This document shows, piece by piece, positions 11,290-22,049 of a DNA stretch of 64,000 nucleotides. The stretch is taken from contig JAWWNJ010000160.1 of the NCBI GenBank assembly GCA_037176885.1, positions 310,001 through 374,000 on the forward strand, in the 5' to 3' direction. Position 1 is the stretch's first letter. Each line of letters starts with the position of its first letter. Origin of the DNA: Favolaschia claudopus. Taxonomy: Eukaryota > Basidiomycota > Agaricomycetes > Agaricales > Mycenaceae. The notes below the pieces were generated by a model. It had not been told where the DNA came from. It saw only the letters and a program-made list of their open reading frames with translations, and did not search any database. A program made the position numbers and the translations under genes.

Positions 11290-12001
11290 CGAGTTTTTGG
11301 AGACAAGGGAGACGAAGTAAGTTGCCAATCTTCCTGTATTTGAATGAAAGCGCGGAATATCTAAGACATCGCCGCCCGGTGTAAGCACGGAGAATAGTAT
11401 TTACAGCAGCCACTCACGGGGAATATATTCTATGATCTGGCCAGCAATTGGTCGGTAAATCTATATTTCTTCGTCAGGTCATACATTTGAAGGTGAAATG
11501 ACTGCGCGAGATGGCCGTAATTCAATGTCGGCGAAAGTGGGATGGAATTAAAAACACAAACCGAGGTCCGAAACAGCCATTGGAGAATAAATATGGAGAT
11601 TTTCACGCTGCCATGCCCGTGCACGCAAAATATGTTGTCTAGTAGGCTGTAAGTGATTGTCGGCAGAATGAGACGTAAACTTACCGAGGATTATTGCCCG
11701 GAGAAAGCACGAAATTAAATAGCGAAGGCAGGAATTTGCAGAATGTGCACTTGCCGATATCTTCGACTCAAGAAACTGTGGTTGCTATAAAGAATAAGTG
11801 AAGCAATTGGCCAGACCTAACGGTCAAGGGAATTGGAGGGCAGAGCATGGGAACAAGTGTTGACGTCGTAGAGCCGATATTAAAGAATCTCGTCAGCTTA
11901 GAGATAGACATATAGAGGCGGCTGCGTTATCGAGCTTTCCTGACAAGAAGTCCCTATCCTTGCAACCTTTCAGAGGACCGAGTTTGAAACAGCACAACAC
12001 C
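11290..12001. promoter_or_regulatory. Divergent spacer between transposase and accessory gene
   Basis: About 0.7 kb separates the transposase start (minus) from the accessory gene start (plus), so both probably share this region as a bidirectional promoter. No coding frame is convincing. I could not identify specific boxes beyond ordinary AT-rich stretches. Confidence 0.35.
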
Positions 12002-12181
12002 ATGGATGTTCGACACATTGTTCCAATTGTGTACACTCTTGACAATGCAGTATGTTGCTATATATGTGCGAAACTGTCTGCAGATAAAACTTTACTCTCC
12101 TAGATTGCATCGCGAGTTGCATCGGCAGAGTTCTTTACAAGATTTTTAGGCGGCTTACCTCGGTTCCTCTCATTGAGCGCC

Positions 12182-14335
12182 CAACGCTCCAATTATTTAA
12201 TTTATGTTTACGGTCGGCCGCAAACTAAACATAAACCCAAGAAAACCGTTTAAAAAACCATTTAAACGGTTTATAAATAATTACCTACAGGCCTAGAAAC
12301 ACGAAAAACCGGCTGTACATCGCATACAATCTATCTAGTACTTGAGATAACCAGATTTGATCCACATCTTCGTGAGCATCGCTTGAGTAATCGTTTCCGC
12401 CTTCATGGATGAACGCGCCTCGTGACAGAGATGCCGCGAACGAGAAAACAAGCGCTCGACCGACACACTAGTCGCCGGAATGGCTAGGAAGTCCCGCGCC
12501 ATCCGCGATACGACGGGAAAATGAACACCGAATTCCTGGGAGATTTCAGCGAAGAAACAAGCCGATCATTATATAGAACTGACCTTCGACCAGGTCAAGG
12601 GCGCTTGAGGTGTTCCTCGACCGTAGGTGATCGGGGCTGCAAAGAAGAGTTGCAGCTCGCCGATTTGCTGCGCAGGAAGAAGCCCCTCTGCGTTGTCGAA
12701 TGAGCAGAGCTGATCGAGGAATGATGTCGGCTGTTTAGAAACAGAAGGTCCGGGGACGGAGTTGTTGATATGCCGTTCATCGTCGAAAATTTTCTTGTAG
12801 CTTTCATAGGCGTGCTGGAAAAGTGCCTTGGCTTTCTCCATTCGCTCCTTTCCATCTGATTGGCTTGCGAACCAGGAGGGGCCGAGGCATGGGTGGAGAA
12901 CTATAAATCTTCAACAAGCTGAATGAAATCGGGAGTAATCAGAGCACATACCGGTCGCAATGACATAGAATTGTGACGCTTGAACCTTGTCATAGTAATC
13001 ACGAAGCTTCGCCAGCCCCGCACGAGCGGCAGGACGAAGGGAAACAGGAAGTGTGATGTTTTCAGACGTAGCGGTAAGGTGGGAGAGCATCAGCTCATAC
13101 ATCGGTAAGACCCACGGCAGTGTCGGCGTCTTCGATTGAGACATTTGCAGAGTTACATTCGTGAATACCTAGTATGTTTTTCGTCTTGGCCTTCGGAGCA
13201 GACCCGACAGACGACTTCGAACCATCTAGAAATATGGAGGGTTCATTTGCCAATAGAGAGGAAGAAACGGCGTACTATTCGTCGTTTTAGTGCCTTTTGG
13301 AGGTTGTGTTGCGGTCTCGGCGCTTGAAGAGGCGTGAGTTATTAGCATTGATGGAGAAGATATGATGAACGATTGATAAACGCACCATAGAAAGTCCATT
13401 TCTTCAATTATGCGGTGCGGCGAGGTCGAAAGGGTAATCACCCGAGTTCCAGTACAGCGCAGCCAGATAGGATGCAACGAATGACATACCACGTGTCCCT
13501 CGACGGATGTGGATGAGACGACCATTCTCTCGCTTATCGCTGCCGAAAAGCGCGTCAAGCTTGCGGTTAAGGGAGCCCCAAGCACTGTCGTCAATTCCGG
13601 CCGTTTTCGTGAGAACACGGTGCAGTTCGTCGTTGTCCTTCGAGGCTTCCTTGACAGAATCTGGGAGATGAGGGGCGAGAACTTCTATCCTCTTAATGAG
13701 GGTGAGAATCTTCTTGGCTAAATGCGTGTCAGAAGATGAGAAGACGCGTGTTGACGCATATCAACGCGACTTACCATCCACACCGCGTTGCTGCTCAGCA
13801 GTGAGTGGCTCGGAGTTGTTGGTATCGGCGATGCGAGAAGAGGGGAAAGCAGCTCTACGGGGACGGGCATTGGCTGGCGCAGTAGGAGTAGGGGTGGGCA
13901 TGGTGGTCGAAAGATACGTGAGAAAACGCGTCCTGTCACATCGTGTCACAGATTTAAAAGCTGCCTCGCCCACCGCCATTATTGCAACATATTGCGACTG
14001 AATGAGCCTGGGTGGCGCCATAATCCGGGCTTGACGGGTACCGACCGAAAACATGCGCCAGTGAACGGTGTTCGGTGGAATGAGACGAGCTGGTGCTTGT
14101 CATCACAACGATCACCAAAGTAACGACGCCGAGAGCCGGCAGGGGCTGTTCCGCCGGAATTTCCGGCCCGTTTCAATTTCCAGGGTCACTGCGAAGCGAT
14201 TTGGCCGCCAGAATTAATTGTTTAATTGGTATATAAATTATTTATCCTAGGTTTACAGCCCTCCGTAAACTAAACGGAAATATAAACCCATTTAATGGTT
14301 TAAAACAATTTTTAAACAAAACCATTGGAGCCTTA
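12182..14335. mobile_element. Second hAT element, nested, 8-bp duplication TGAGCGCC
   Basis: Exact 8-bp copies of TGAGCGCC flank it (12174-12181, 14336-14343). The ends share an AASGCTCCAAT core in inverted orientation, followed by AT-rich subterminal regions with GTTTAAACGGTTTA-like words. It contains a shortened hAT transposase gene on the minus strand and sits in exon 2 of the accessory gene. The order of events is therefore large hAT first, this element later. Confidence 0.85.
12335..13901 (-). pseudogene. Internally deleted hAT transposase
   Basis: From MPTPTPTAPANARPRR at 13901 the gene reads through an intron (about 13713-13776) into a KLDALFGSDK region. It jumps to a hAT segment with TPTLPWVLPMYELM and the RAGLAKLRDYY motif, and ends with a clear dimerisation domain (FLAIPATSVSVERLFSRSRH...MLTKMWI) before a stop at 12335. 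The RNase H-like core with its catalytic Asp motifs is absent, and the frame near 13380-13450 contains a stop unless an extra intron is assumed. It is probably a deletion derivative that could bind ends or dimerise but not cut DNA. Confidence 0.65.
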
Positions 14336-14891
14336 TGAGCGCCTGGCTTCATAAGAATCGAGAAGCTCTGCACCCTCGCATCCATCGACTCGTTACTCTG
14401 GTTTCAGCGCTGGATCGACGCCTTCTCGACGAGATTTGCGTAGTGACAGTGTTCGAAGGCCAGATCAAGTTGGCGACACGGAGCGCTGATTTGGAGATTG
14501 ACGTAAGTTTGTCACTAAAGCTCATGACAAACATCAATCTGCTCTCCACAGAATCTCGTCAACTCCGTGCACTACCACCTCTTCAAACGCGCTGCCTTCG
14601 AGGTTGCAGCTCGAGCATCAAGCTCACTACCCTCGTCTTGGACCTGTCGCTCTCCAGTCTCCGGCTTCATCAATTTCTCCTGCGACGATTGGCAGTCGTC
14701 GTTTGAGCCTTACGACTCAGATCTTGATAACCTACCTGAGCTCATCCCCTTGTGAATGAACAACTACGATATATGTACTCACTTCTGGTGAATCTGGTCT
14801 GAATATATTGCTGCTGGGCATGTTATCTGCCTCTTATCGTCAAATTTGATCGTGATCCACCGTAAAATCACAAAAAACACTTCCAACTGAG

Positions 14892-15849
14892 CAATACATG
14901 ATTTGAAGCACATTTCAATACTAGTGCTATGTTACCTATCCCATTACAAGTTATGGTACGCAATTTCCCATTATATGTACCGGCTTAAGCCACTTCAAGT
15001 GGCTTAAAGTCGACTTCGTCCAGACTCGAGTCTGATCAAGTCGGACTTGATGAAGCGACTTGACTCGGCTTAAGTCGGCTTCTTTGAGTCGACTTGGGAG
15101 ACTCGAGCCTGAGTCGCGGCAACATTAAAGCCTGGGGTAGAAGCATGATTGGCAGGCGACAGTTGGGGGAAAAGTGCGGGAAGCCCACCACCCGACATCA
15201 GGGACGCCAGAAATATGTCGGTCATCGACAGGGTAGGAGCAGGAGCTGGAACAGGAGCAGGAGCAGGAATGGCAGGAACTGGAACAGCGGGTGCAAGCGG
15301 AGTCACGGTGGTTTCAAGAGATGAATTGTGGAGGGCCGAGGGCATGGGAGGGATGTTTTTGATACGTTGTCAATACATGATTTGAAGCACATTTCAATAC
15401 TAGTGCTATGTTACCTATCCCATTACAAGTTATGGTACGCAATTTCCCATTATATGTACCGGCTTAAGCCACTTCAAGTGGCTTAAAGTCGACTTCGTCC
15501 AGACTCGAGTCTGATCAAGTCGGACTTGATGAAGCGACTTGACTCGGCTTAAGTCGGCTTCTTTGAGTCGACTTGGGAGACTCGAGCCTGAGTCGCGGCA
15601 ACATTAAAGCCTGGGGTAGAAGCATGATTGGCAGGCGACAGTTGGGGGAAAAGTGCGGGAAGCCCACCACCCGACATCAGGGACGCCAGAAATATGTCGG
15701 TCATCGACAGGGTAGGAGCAGGAGCTGGAACAGGAGCAGGAGCAGGAATGGCAGGAACTGGAACAGCGGGTGCAAGCGGAGTCACGGTGGTTTCAAGAGA
15801 TGAATTGTGGAGGGCCGAGGGCATGGGAGGGATGTTTTTGATACGTTGT
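14892..15849. repeat. Apparently perfect 479-bp tandem duplication across the hAT right end
   Basis: Bases 14892-15370 are repeated at 15371-15849 without a difference that I can see. The unit contains the last 234 bp of the large hAT plus 245 bp of the neighbouring gene. Both copies end at GATACGTTGT. It arose after the hAT was in place and appears recent. It creates a second copy of the hAT's right inverted end at 15604 and a duplicated gene segment. An assembly artefact cannot be excluded. Confidence 0.9.
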
Positions 15850-17555
15850 TGAGCATCAAAGAATCGCGATGCGGGAGCGGTCTTCTCATCCGTCAGCTTT
15901 TGCGACTGTTGTTGGGCTCAATCACAGCAGGATCAAACGAAAGGATGGAACAGACCATGGATGCAGCCCAAACTCCGAGACGTGTTGCGTTCAAGTCAAA
16001 GAAATAGCCCGTCTCGGGTTGATGGTAGACACGAAGATTTGGCCAGCGCGGGTCGTTTCCGATTGGGTACTTCTCTTCAAGCTTCGCGCGCTCGGTACGT
16101 GTCGAGGCATTGAAGGATATCTGATCACAGCTGAGCGGAATGATTGGGAATGAGATGAAATCAGACACATCTTCTGCTCCGCAATCGAGCCACTCGGCCC
16201 CGCGCGTTCGAGTTCGGAATAGTCGAATGTAGGCGGGGGAGCCTCTTCTGTCTCCCAAAGCTGGGGAAAAAATGTGGTTGATCAGCACTTTGGAATTGCA
16301 TGCATGAAACAGTGTGCGCACCATTGGTTCCTCCATGGGCTTGTTTGGGGGCGGCATAAACAGGATCACCACACGCTCCGCCTTCCCCTTTAGTTCTTCC
16401 ACCATTGCTGCGTACTCGGCATGACCAAAAGTAACCGGAATTGTAGAATTTATATAGGAAATTCAATGGTCAACCAGCTTTGATGGGTCCAGCTCTTACC
16501 TATAGCATGTTTTCTCCTACTTGCATGACATAAACACCGATTGGAACATCGGGCAGCCAGAGAAATATTCGAAATTCAGAAATTTCCCAATTTGGCAATA
16601 TCTGCGTTTTTAAAATAGCAATTGGACAGATATGGGGTCAATGAGTACTTGAGAAATGGGATTTAGGTCTTATGATAATGTACATGAAATGCCAGAATTT
16701 AGCATCCCAGTCTCCACCTCTTGTGAGACGTTAAAAACTGGGCATAATGTTCAACCATCATAACATAAATAATTGCAATTCAAATAGACGCACAGCAAGG
16801 GCACAGTGGGCCCAAACTACTTCATATGCAACAGCATATACTTCTACCATAATTACAGTACCAATCCTCCCAGCGGTTCTGTGTGCTAGCTTTGCCATAT
16901 ATAGGCAATTTGTGATTCCGGTTACTTTTGGTCATACCGAGTAGCCAACAGCCTTTCCAAGAGGGAACTTGTCACCAGTAAGCGGTTTCTTCGTTTTCCA
17001 CATGATTTTTGACTGATTGATGTTTTCGACGAGACAAGGGAGTTCGGTAGCAATAGCGGACAAGAGATTGAGGTAAGAGGCAGACATGGGGAGTATGAAA
17101 GGTCCTTTTTGAAGTGTATCATCCTCGGTAGGCTTGGGAGTGCGTTTTTTCGTCGGGGCGGGAGCTTCTTTGGGGATTTTGATATAGTATGTGATACTCG
17201 GGGGAGGCTCGTCACTGTCGGCGGTCGGCGCCTTCGGTTTGCTTCGTCGTTTGGGTGGAGGCTTGGTCTCCGTTGCTGCAGCAGTGTCGGTCTCCTCCGA
17301 GGCTCGTTTCCGTTTTGCAGCCTTCTTCTCAGCCTTTTTCGCTTGTGCTGCCATGACTTCGGGGGTTCTAACAAGGAACTTGTTGCATGCTTTGAAGAGG
17401 GTACTCAGAAGGGCTCCTGGAAGAATAGAATAGAGCAAAATACCAGCAGGATGGTCGGCAATTACGCCCTCTATCATAGCATCCAAATCCGAGGCAGAGA
17501 GCTGGGACGGCCCTTCGACGACCGTAATGTCCTCGTCTGAGTCGCTGGAGACCAT
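15128..17555 (-). pseudogene. Relative of the 60.6-kb cargo gene, cut by the hAT
   Basis: The start at 17555 (MVSSDSDEDITVVEG) leads into a Lys/Glu/Ala-rich linker, then a globular stretch beginning SITYYIKIPKE. Removing the miniature element at 16415-16941 plus one TA rejoins the frame at GKAVGYAAMVEELKG. Three introns with GT/AG borders follow. A later exon carries the KLEEKYPIGNDPRWPNL...FFDLNATRLGVWAASM block and a Pro/Ala-rich tail with TLSMTDIFLASLMSGGG. The block aligns by eye with RRKLEVKYQNDHNTG...TPIMMKEWARAM of the gene at 60635-62340, and the flanking regions correspond in order, so I infer one family. The carboxy end, where the relative has its SAM-like domain, is missing: the frame runs into the hAT end at 15127. 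Function unknown. Confidence 0.6.
16415..16941. mobile_element. TA-flanked miniature element, CTCGG family, copy 1
   Basis: Inverted ends CTCGGYATGACCAAAAGTAA are flanked by TA (16413-16414, 16942-16943). The element is 527 bp and non-coding. It sits in a coding exon of the 15.1-17.6-kb gene, and its removal with one TA restores the frame, which fixes its borders. The size nearly equals the copy at 34379-34904. Confidence 0.85.
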
Positions 17556-18833
17556 CGTAGAGGTGAGAAAGGGAGGGAGTAGCTCAGACGGAGAGTTCTA
17601 CGCGAAGTACAGAGAGAAAGACGTGGAAAGACGCAAATTTCCTTTTTGGGAAGCGCAAATATTTTTATTTGTGATTCTCATTATTTACAGGAAACCCTGT
17701 AAGCAAGTGTTCAAACAACTGTTTAAACAAGGTTTGAACAGGGTTTAGAACGCATGCAAAAAGGACCGTCGCGCGAAGGAATCGAACGACAGACCAGATT
17801 ACAAACTCGAATTAGAATTGAAGAGGTAAACCACTAGACCAAGGACAAGACAATTTGGCAACATTTTGACGGCCCCTCACTATGAATTTTGCGCGACTGA
17901 CTTAACAAACATTAGACTGAGCCACCATACGAATCCGACCTCTACCCTAAGCTAGCAGATCGATTTAACCATAAATAGAATCCTTGCAGTGGAAGGCATT
18001 GCTCCCTGAAACAGCCGAAATGCATTGAAAAAAGGACTCAATTCTTGAGAGTGATCACAGTAAAAGCTTGGTGAAAGCCTCCTCACTGGTGATAGTTGAA
18101 ATTCGTTTCACAGAGCAAACACAGGCCTTGAATGCTATATATAGTAATACTCACATGTAAAAGCAGGTTTACAGTTGGTTTACAGCAAGAGAAAAGGGAC
18201 TTGGGAATTTTTTGTTTGAACAATGACTCCTGCGCCCATTGTATACAGTACATTCTCCACGCTTTCCAGACCTCTTTAGTGTACTTGGATTCATGTTCTC
18301 ACTTCCTCACGTTGCTCAGTGTTGTTCCCTGGTTCGAATCCCACTGTTGTTTTGCACCGAATTTCTCAAATGCTTAATCAGTGTTTAAATTGTTATGTTT
18401 TCCAACCTGTTCTAAGGCTGCTTGGCCATTTAATTAAATCAGTAAATAATCGGTGTTTCACGTTGAGACGATGATTGTTTAAACAAACTTAGTATGGCTA
18501 CTGGGTTTCTTACATATAGTAAATACAATGCAAAAATCTCATCTTAAGCCGTTTACAATGTTGAAAGGGCTCCGGCTGAGTCATAGAGGGCGTCTTGGGC
18601 AGCAGTGAGCGAAGACGGCTCGTTGTGGCGGGCATGGTTGAGCATCGAGTGAATCGACATCGTGCAGAGAGACGGGTGGAGCATGCGGGCACGAACTCAA
18701 CATCTCGACAAAATGACGCCCCAGTGGGGCGGTTCACGGCATTTTGTTAGCGGTCAGCCAATACGAATGTCCCTTTCGTTTGCCTTGTCTTGTCCCACCC
18801 AGACACGAAGTCTTTGGTACTTATATAGATGTT
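17556..18833. other. Intergenic stretch with GTTTAAAC-rich ends
   Basis: No gene is recognised. Near 17690-17760 and again near 18370-18490 there are words such as TGTTTAAACAA, similar to the hAT subterminal repeats at 12.2 and 14.3 kb. It could be an eroded hAT-type element, but I found no matching ends or flanking duplication. Confidence 0.3.
17769..17850 (-). tRNA. Possible degenerate tRNA-like sequence
   Basis: On the minus strand there is an A-box-like TGGTCTAGTGG and a B-box-like CGTTCGATTCC at tRNA-like spacing. The acceptor and T stems do not pair well and the anticodon arm is unclear. It may be an eroded tRNA or SINE head, or chance. Confidence 0.25.
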
Positions 18834-21800
18834 CTAACAGGTCCGAAACGAAATCTTGCCCAATGCCATCAAGGTAGCCCGACGACTAGCTGTGGACTCA
18901 TATGCCGAATCGTTTGCAGCGACCCACAAGAGCTTAATGTGGTGCTGATCACCCGACTCGATGTGGGGCCTGCCAGTCACAGCCCAGCACAATGCGAGAC
19001 TACGAAAGGCATCACTGTCGATTTTGTCGAATTGAATGAGGCTGCTGATAGTTTCCTTCACCTCGGCGAAGCGAGAGGGGCATTGGATGCCCTGGCCCGA
19101 GAGGAAGGTATCGACGATAGCTCTAGGGTTCAGCACAATCGGCAGAGCATCAGGGGCCGCGAGGCCAGGCATGATGGTGGTCGTACCACCACGAACAGTG
19201 AGGTGGGGCTTGAGCGACTCGTAGCTATGAATCACCGAAGTCCAGGTGTGTGATAGAAAAGTCGAAGAGCCTCCAGGAAACGATGAAATGGCCTTGGAAA
19301 GAAAACAGTGAGTCTTTTGAAATATCACTGCGAATAACTGCACCTTCAACAAGTCAAATCCATTTTTGCAGGGAAGGCGAAGGCCGAAGAGAGTGGACTT
19401 GATCTCAGTCTGCGAGGGAGGCTGCGAACCGACAAGACTATGGTAGACAATCTCGTGGCCGAGGACCTCGTGCTGAACTGCACTGCGACCACGAAGAGCA
19501 GAGTCCTGTGATGCGACAGCAGGCCTAAGCCAAAGAAGGAGCTGAAAGTGGAAATAGCTTACCTGCATGTCAAAGCATGTAGCGAGAATATCACGAACCT
19601 CTGTGATGTCGTCTTCGGGACCAAGACTGAGCCACCGATCAAGACGACCACAGAGTTCAGGGCACCATTCCAAAACAAACTCCCGAGTAAGTGAACCAAG
19701 ATCACAGCCATTCGCAGCGAACTGAATGAAGGCAGGACTGAGAGGCTCGGGAGCGATGCCATGGATGAGAAGAAGACCGACCAGACTGCCCAACACAGTC
19801 AGGTCCTCCAAACGATGAGAACTAACAAAAGCCAATGATGCAAGCGACATTGTAGTGGCAATAGAGCACCTCCCATCGTAGCGAGGGGTAAAATATGCCC
19901 CCTCGCAATCGGTGAAGATGCGAAAAGCTGTATATATAACCTCCCTCTCAACACCTGCACCGAAAGAAACAGCTGATCCATTTGGCCGAATTCTGGAATG
20001 TCGCCAGAGACTTGTGCTTGGGGAAATAATGAAAGACATACATTTGGAAAGTGCGATCGGAAGAGAGAACAGACGAGAAGTCACCCGATGGAATAACCCT
20101 CCTGATCTCGGAAATCAGATTTTGAGCACATGCAGCGACTGTAAGGCCTTCAACGATGAGCTCGTAAGGGGTTGAGCCACTCGAGGGTGTGTTGAAGATG
20201 CTCTTTGTCAAGTCGGCTGTGAGATCAAAAAGACCCGCGAAACGACAGGGCTGAGGAACAAATGGCTCTTGCCATACATTCCCAGCTTTGAGTTTCGGAT
20301 ACACCACCAACGAGTCATTAGCCTATGATGCTGTGGTCAATGATAGTTTTTTGTAGCGATAATACGACTCACCTCAGCTAGGGTAGTTCTCTGCCATATT
20401 ATGAAGCTTCAGCAATATTCTTTTCAGCCATTGAAGAAGCATCTTACCTCGGCTGACGACTCATTGAACTAAGAGACACAGAGATGAGCCTCCAGCAAAT
20501 ACTGCGAAATGAGACCAATCAACTCACCAGAGTATTTCCGACTCCACTCGCTGTCGCAGCAGGGGAAGATTGTCCATATCAGACTGCTGAGAAGCAATTC
20601 GTTAGATTCAGTGTAATGTCAGAAAGGAACGAACTCACAAAGAGGTCCTCCAGCTCCTGAGCATCCATTTCGCTATCACCATCACCAGCTTCGCTAGCCC
20701 TGCATTTGCACTGAGGAGGAGTCCAATGAGAAATGTCGCGAGCCATGTCGTTTTCGATGGAGAACAGCGAATGCATGAACTCGGGGAGACAGGTGTGACA
20801 ACAAATTGGGCCTTTGCCATTGCGATCTGTAAGAGTACTACTCGGTGTTACAAAAAGTGACCGACAATGTGCCATTTTAGGCCGAATCGTGTAGTATTTT
20901 GTTGGTTCAAGCACATAGGAATGTTCATCGGGATGTTCTGTACCCATTTGTATGGCAGTTTGGGAGAAACGACGCCGCGAATGTCTCGCACCAGTCGGTT
21001 CAATCTGACAGCTAACATTTTGCCTTATTTAGAAGAAACCATTTGGCTCTCGCTTTGTTAGCACAGGAAAAACAGTTTCAAGTATTCTATGTTGTATTTT
21101 ATACACGATTCTATTGTCTGACCAAATTTGGTCTGTCTGAACCATGTCATTGGGGCTTTTTTGAGCGTCTGAATTCCACCACTCAGATTTGATTCAGTTT
21201 CAAGCCGGGTATCAGCTCGTTTTGCTACAAAAAGATGGAACTAATGTGAAAATTCCAGCAGCTCTCTTGCTCTCTGTGTCAATCAAGTAACCAAGAGCTA
21301 TTCAGCGACATATATTATCATCATCTACCCTCCTCATTAACCGGGATCAACAACAGGGACAAATTCGAGGTGAAATATGGGCGACCTCTTTTCACACTAT
21401 TTTGACGCCGTTTTCACAAGTATTTTGTATGACTGGATGGGATAGTATCGTCTTTATCAAATGCAGGTTGGAAATCCGGTACGTTGATCAGATATTGTGG
21501 ATATCTTTCGAGTTTTTGTGTGGTTTGTGCCGGCTGCATGCAAAAATACTATGACGTTCAGTTTGTTGACAAGTCTCAGGAGCCTCAGACAAGGAATGTC
21601 AGGGATCTTTTCATGTATGCTGTAGAGAATTGTCAGGGGTATATTTGAAGCGCGACACTTCGAAAAAATATCACGTGGCCGTGAAGGAGTGACCAAATTA
21701 TCGGTTACTTTTTGTAACACCGAGTAATGCCATCTTGGGCGACGACTGAAAAAAAAGGTAAGAAATTTTGTCGTTACAATTGGAACTGTCCCTCACCGAA

Positions 21801-22049
21801 TTGGATAATCAGGCTGTTGCGAATGCACAGGGAAGGTTTCGCATAGTGGACCTTGTTACATAGAAGGTCGCTGATGGTGAGAGTGCGATCGACATTTCGG
21901 GCAGTAATGGCTCCATCAGAACCCCGAGCACAACCTCTGTTGACAAGACCGAGGAGCTGTAGCTCGAGTCGCTCATGAGGGCGAAGAAATCGGAGGATGG
22001 GTGGATCCTGAGCACTGCCAAACACCCACTGGCTATCCGAAACCTTCAT
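18834..22049 (-). pseudogene. Large multi-exon gene with HECT-like region, interrupted
   Basis: The gene begins MKVSDSQWVFGSAQDP at 22049 and reads through several short introns. A Cys-rich segment (GPICCHTCLPEF...PQCKC) may bind zinc. The long downstream exons include LLLIHGIAPEPLSPAFIQF and later GSSTFLSHTWTSVI. The former resembles the amino lobe of HECT ubiquitin ligases, and similar proteins are repeated in agaricomycete genomes. I cannot see a catalytic Cys, and the frame stops at 18834 right after GKISFRTC, earlier than I expect for the family. The 884-bp element at 20841-21724 lies in an exon, and its removal with one TA restores DGISTLTDRNGKG. It sits upstream of, and in the same orientation as, the 15.1-17.6-kb gene. 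The function assignment is weak; the gene structure is better supported. Confidence 0.45.
20841..21724. mobile_element. TA-flanked miniature element, CTCGG family, long variant
   Basis: Ends CTCGGTGTTACAAAAAGT in inverted orientation are flanked by TA (20839-20840, 21725-21726). At 884 bp it is longer than the copies at 16.4 and 34.4 kb, and its terminal sequence is a sister version of theirs. It is non-coding and inserted in an exon of the HECT-like gene. Confidence 0.8.

Larger units (their letters stand above)
12002..14755 (+). pseudogene. Accessory gene of the large hAT, split by a second hAT
   Basis: A three-exon frame is seen once the 12182-14335 insertion and one copy of its TGAGCGCC duplication are removed. 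Exon 1 starts MDVRHIVPIVYTLDNA. An intron with GTATGT and a CTCCTAG acceptor follows. Exon 2 runs into the insertion at ...PRFLSLSA and resumes at 14344 with WLHKNREALHP. A second intron (GTAAGT...CCACAG) ends before NLVNSVHYHLFKR, and the frame stops at DLDNLPELIPL. The product would be about 160 residues. I do not recognise the family and see no catalytic motif. It lies wholly inside the hAT and points away from the transposase, so it is best read as element-borne cargo. It is inactive here because of the insertion. Confidence 0.55.
6786..15125. mobile_element. Large hAT element with transposase and accessory gene
   Basis: The left end (TAATGTTGCCGCGGCTC from 6784) and the inverted right end (GAGTCGCGGCAACATTA to 15127) enclose a hAT transposase gene (minus) and an accessory gene (plus). 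Both subterminal regions are packed with GACTTGACTC and AAGTCGACTT words. Two younger insertions lie within it (6860-7373 and 12182-14335), so its own length is about 5.7 kb. I do not find the 8-bp duplication expected for a hAT: only TA flanks both ends, and the neighbours (DIRS-like RT left, unrelated gene right) do not join. A rearrangement after insertion is the simplest explanation. Confidence 0.7.

Noticed and set aside
15070..15824. Two identical 91-aa proteins and their opposite-strand partners
   Set aside because: They are the same segment of the 15.1-17.6-kb gene, seen twice because of the 479-bp tandem duplication, and they read through into the hAT end.
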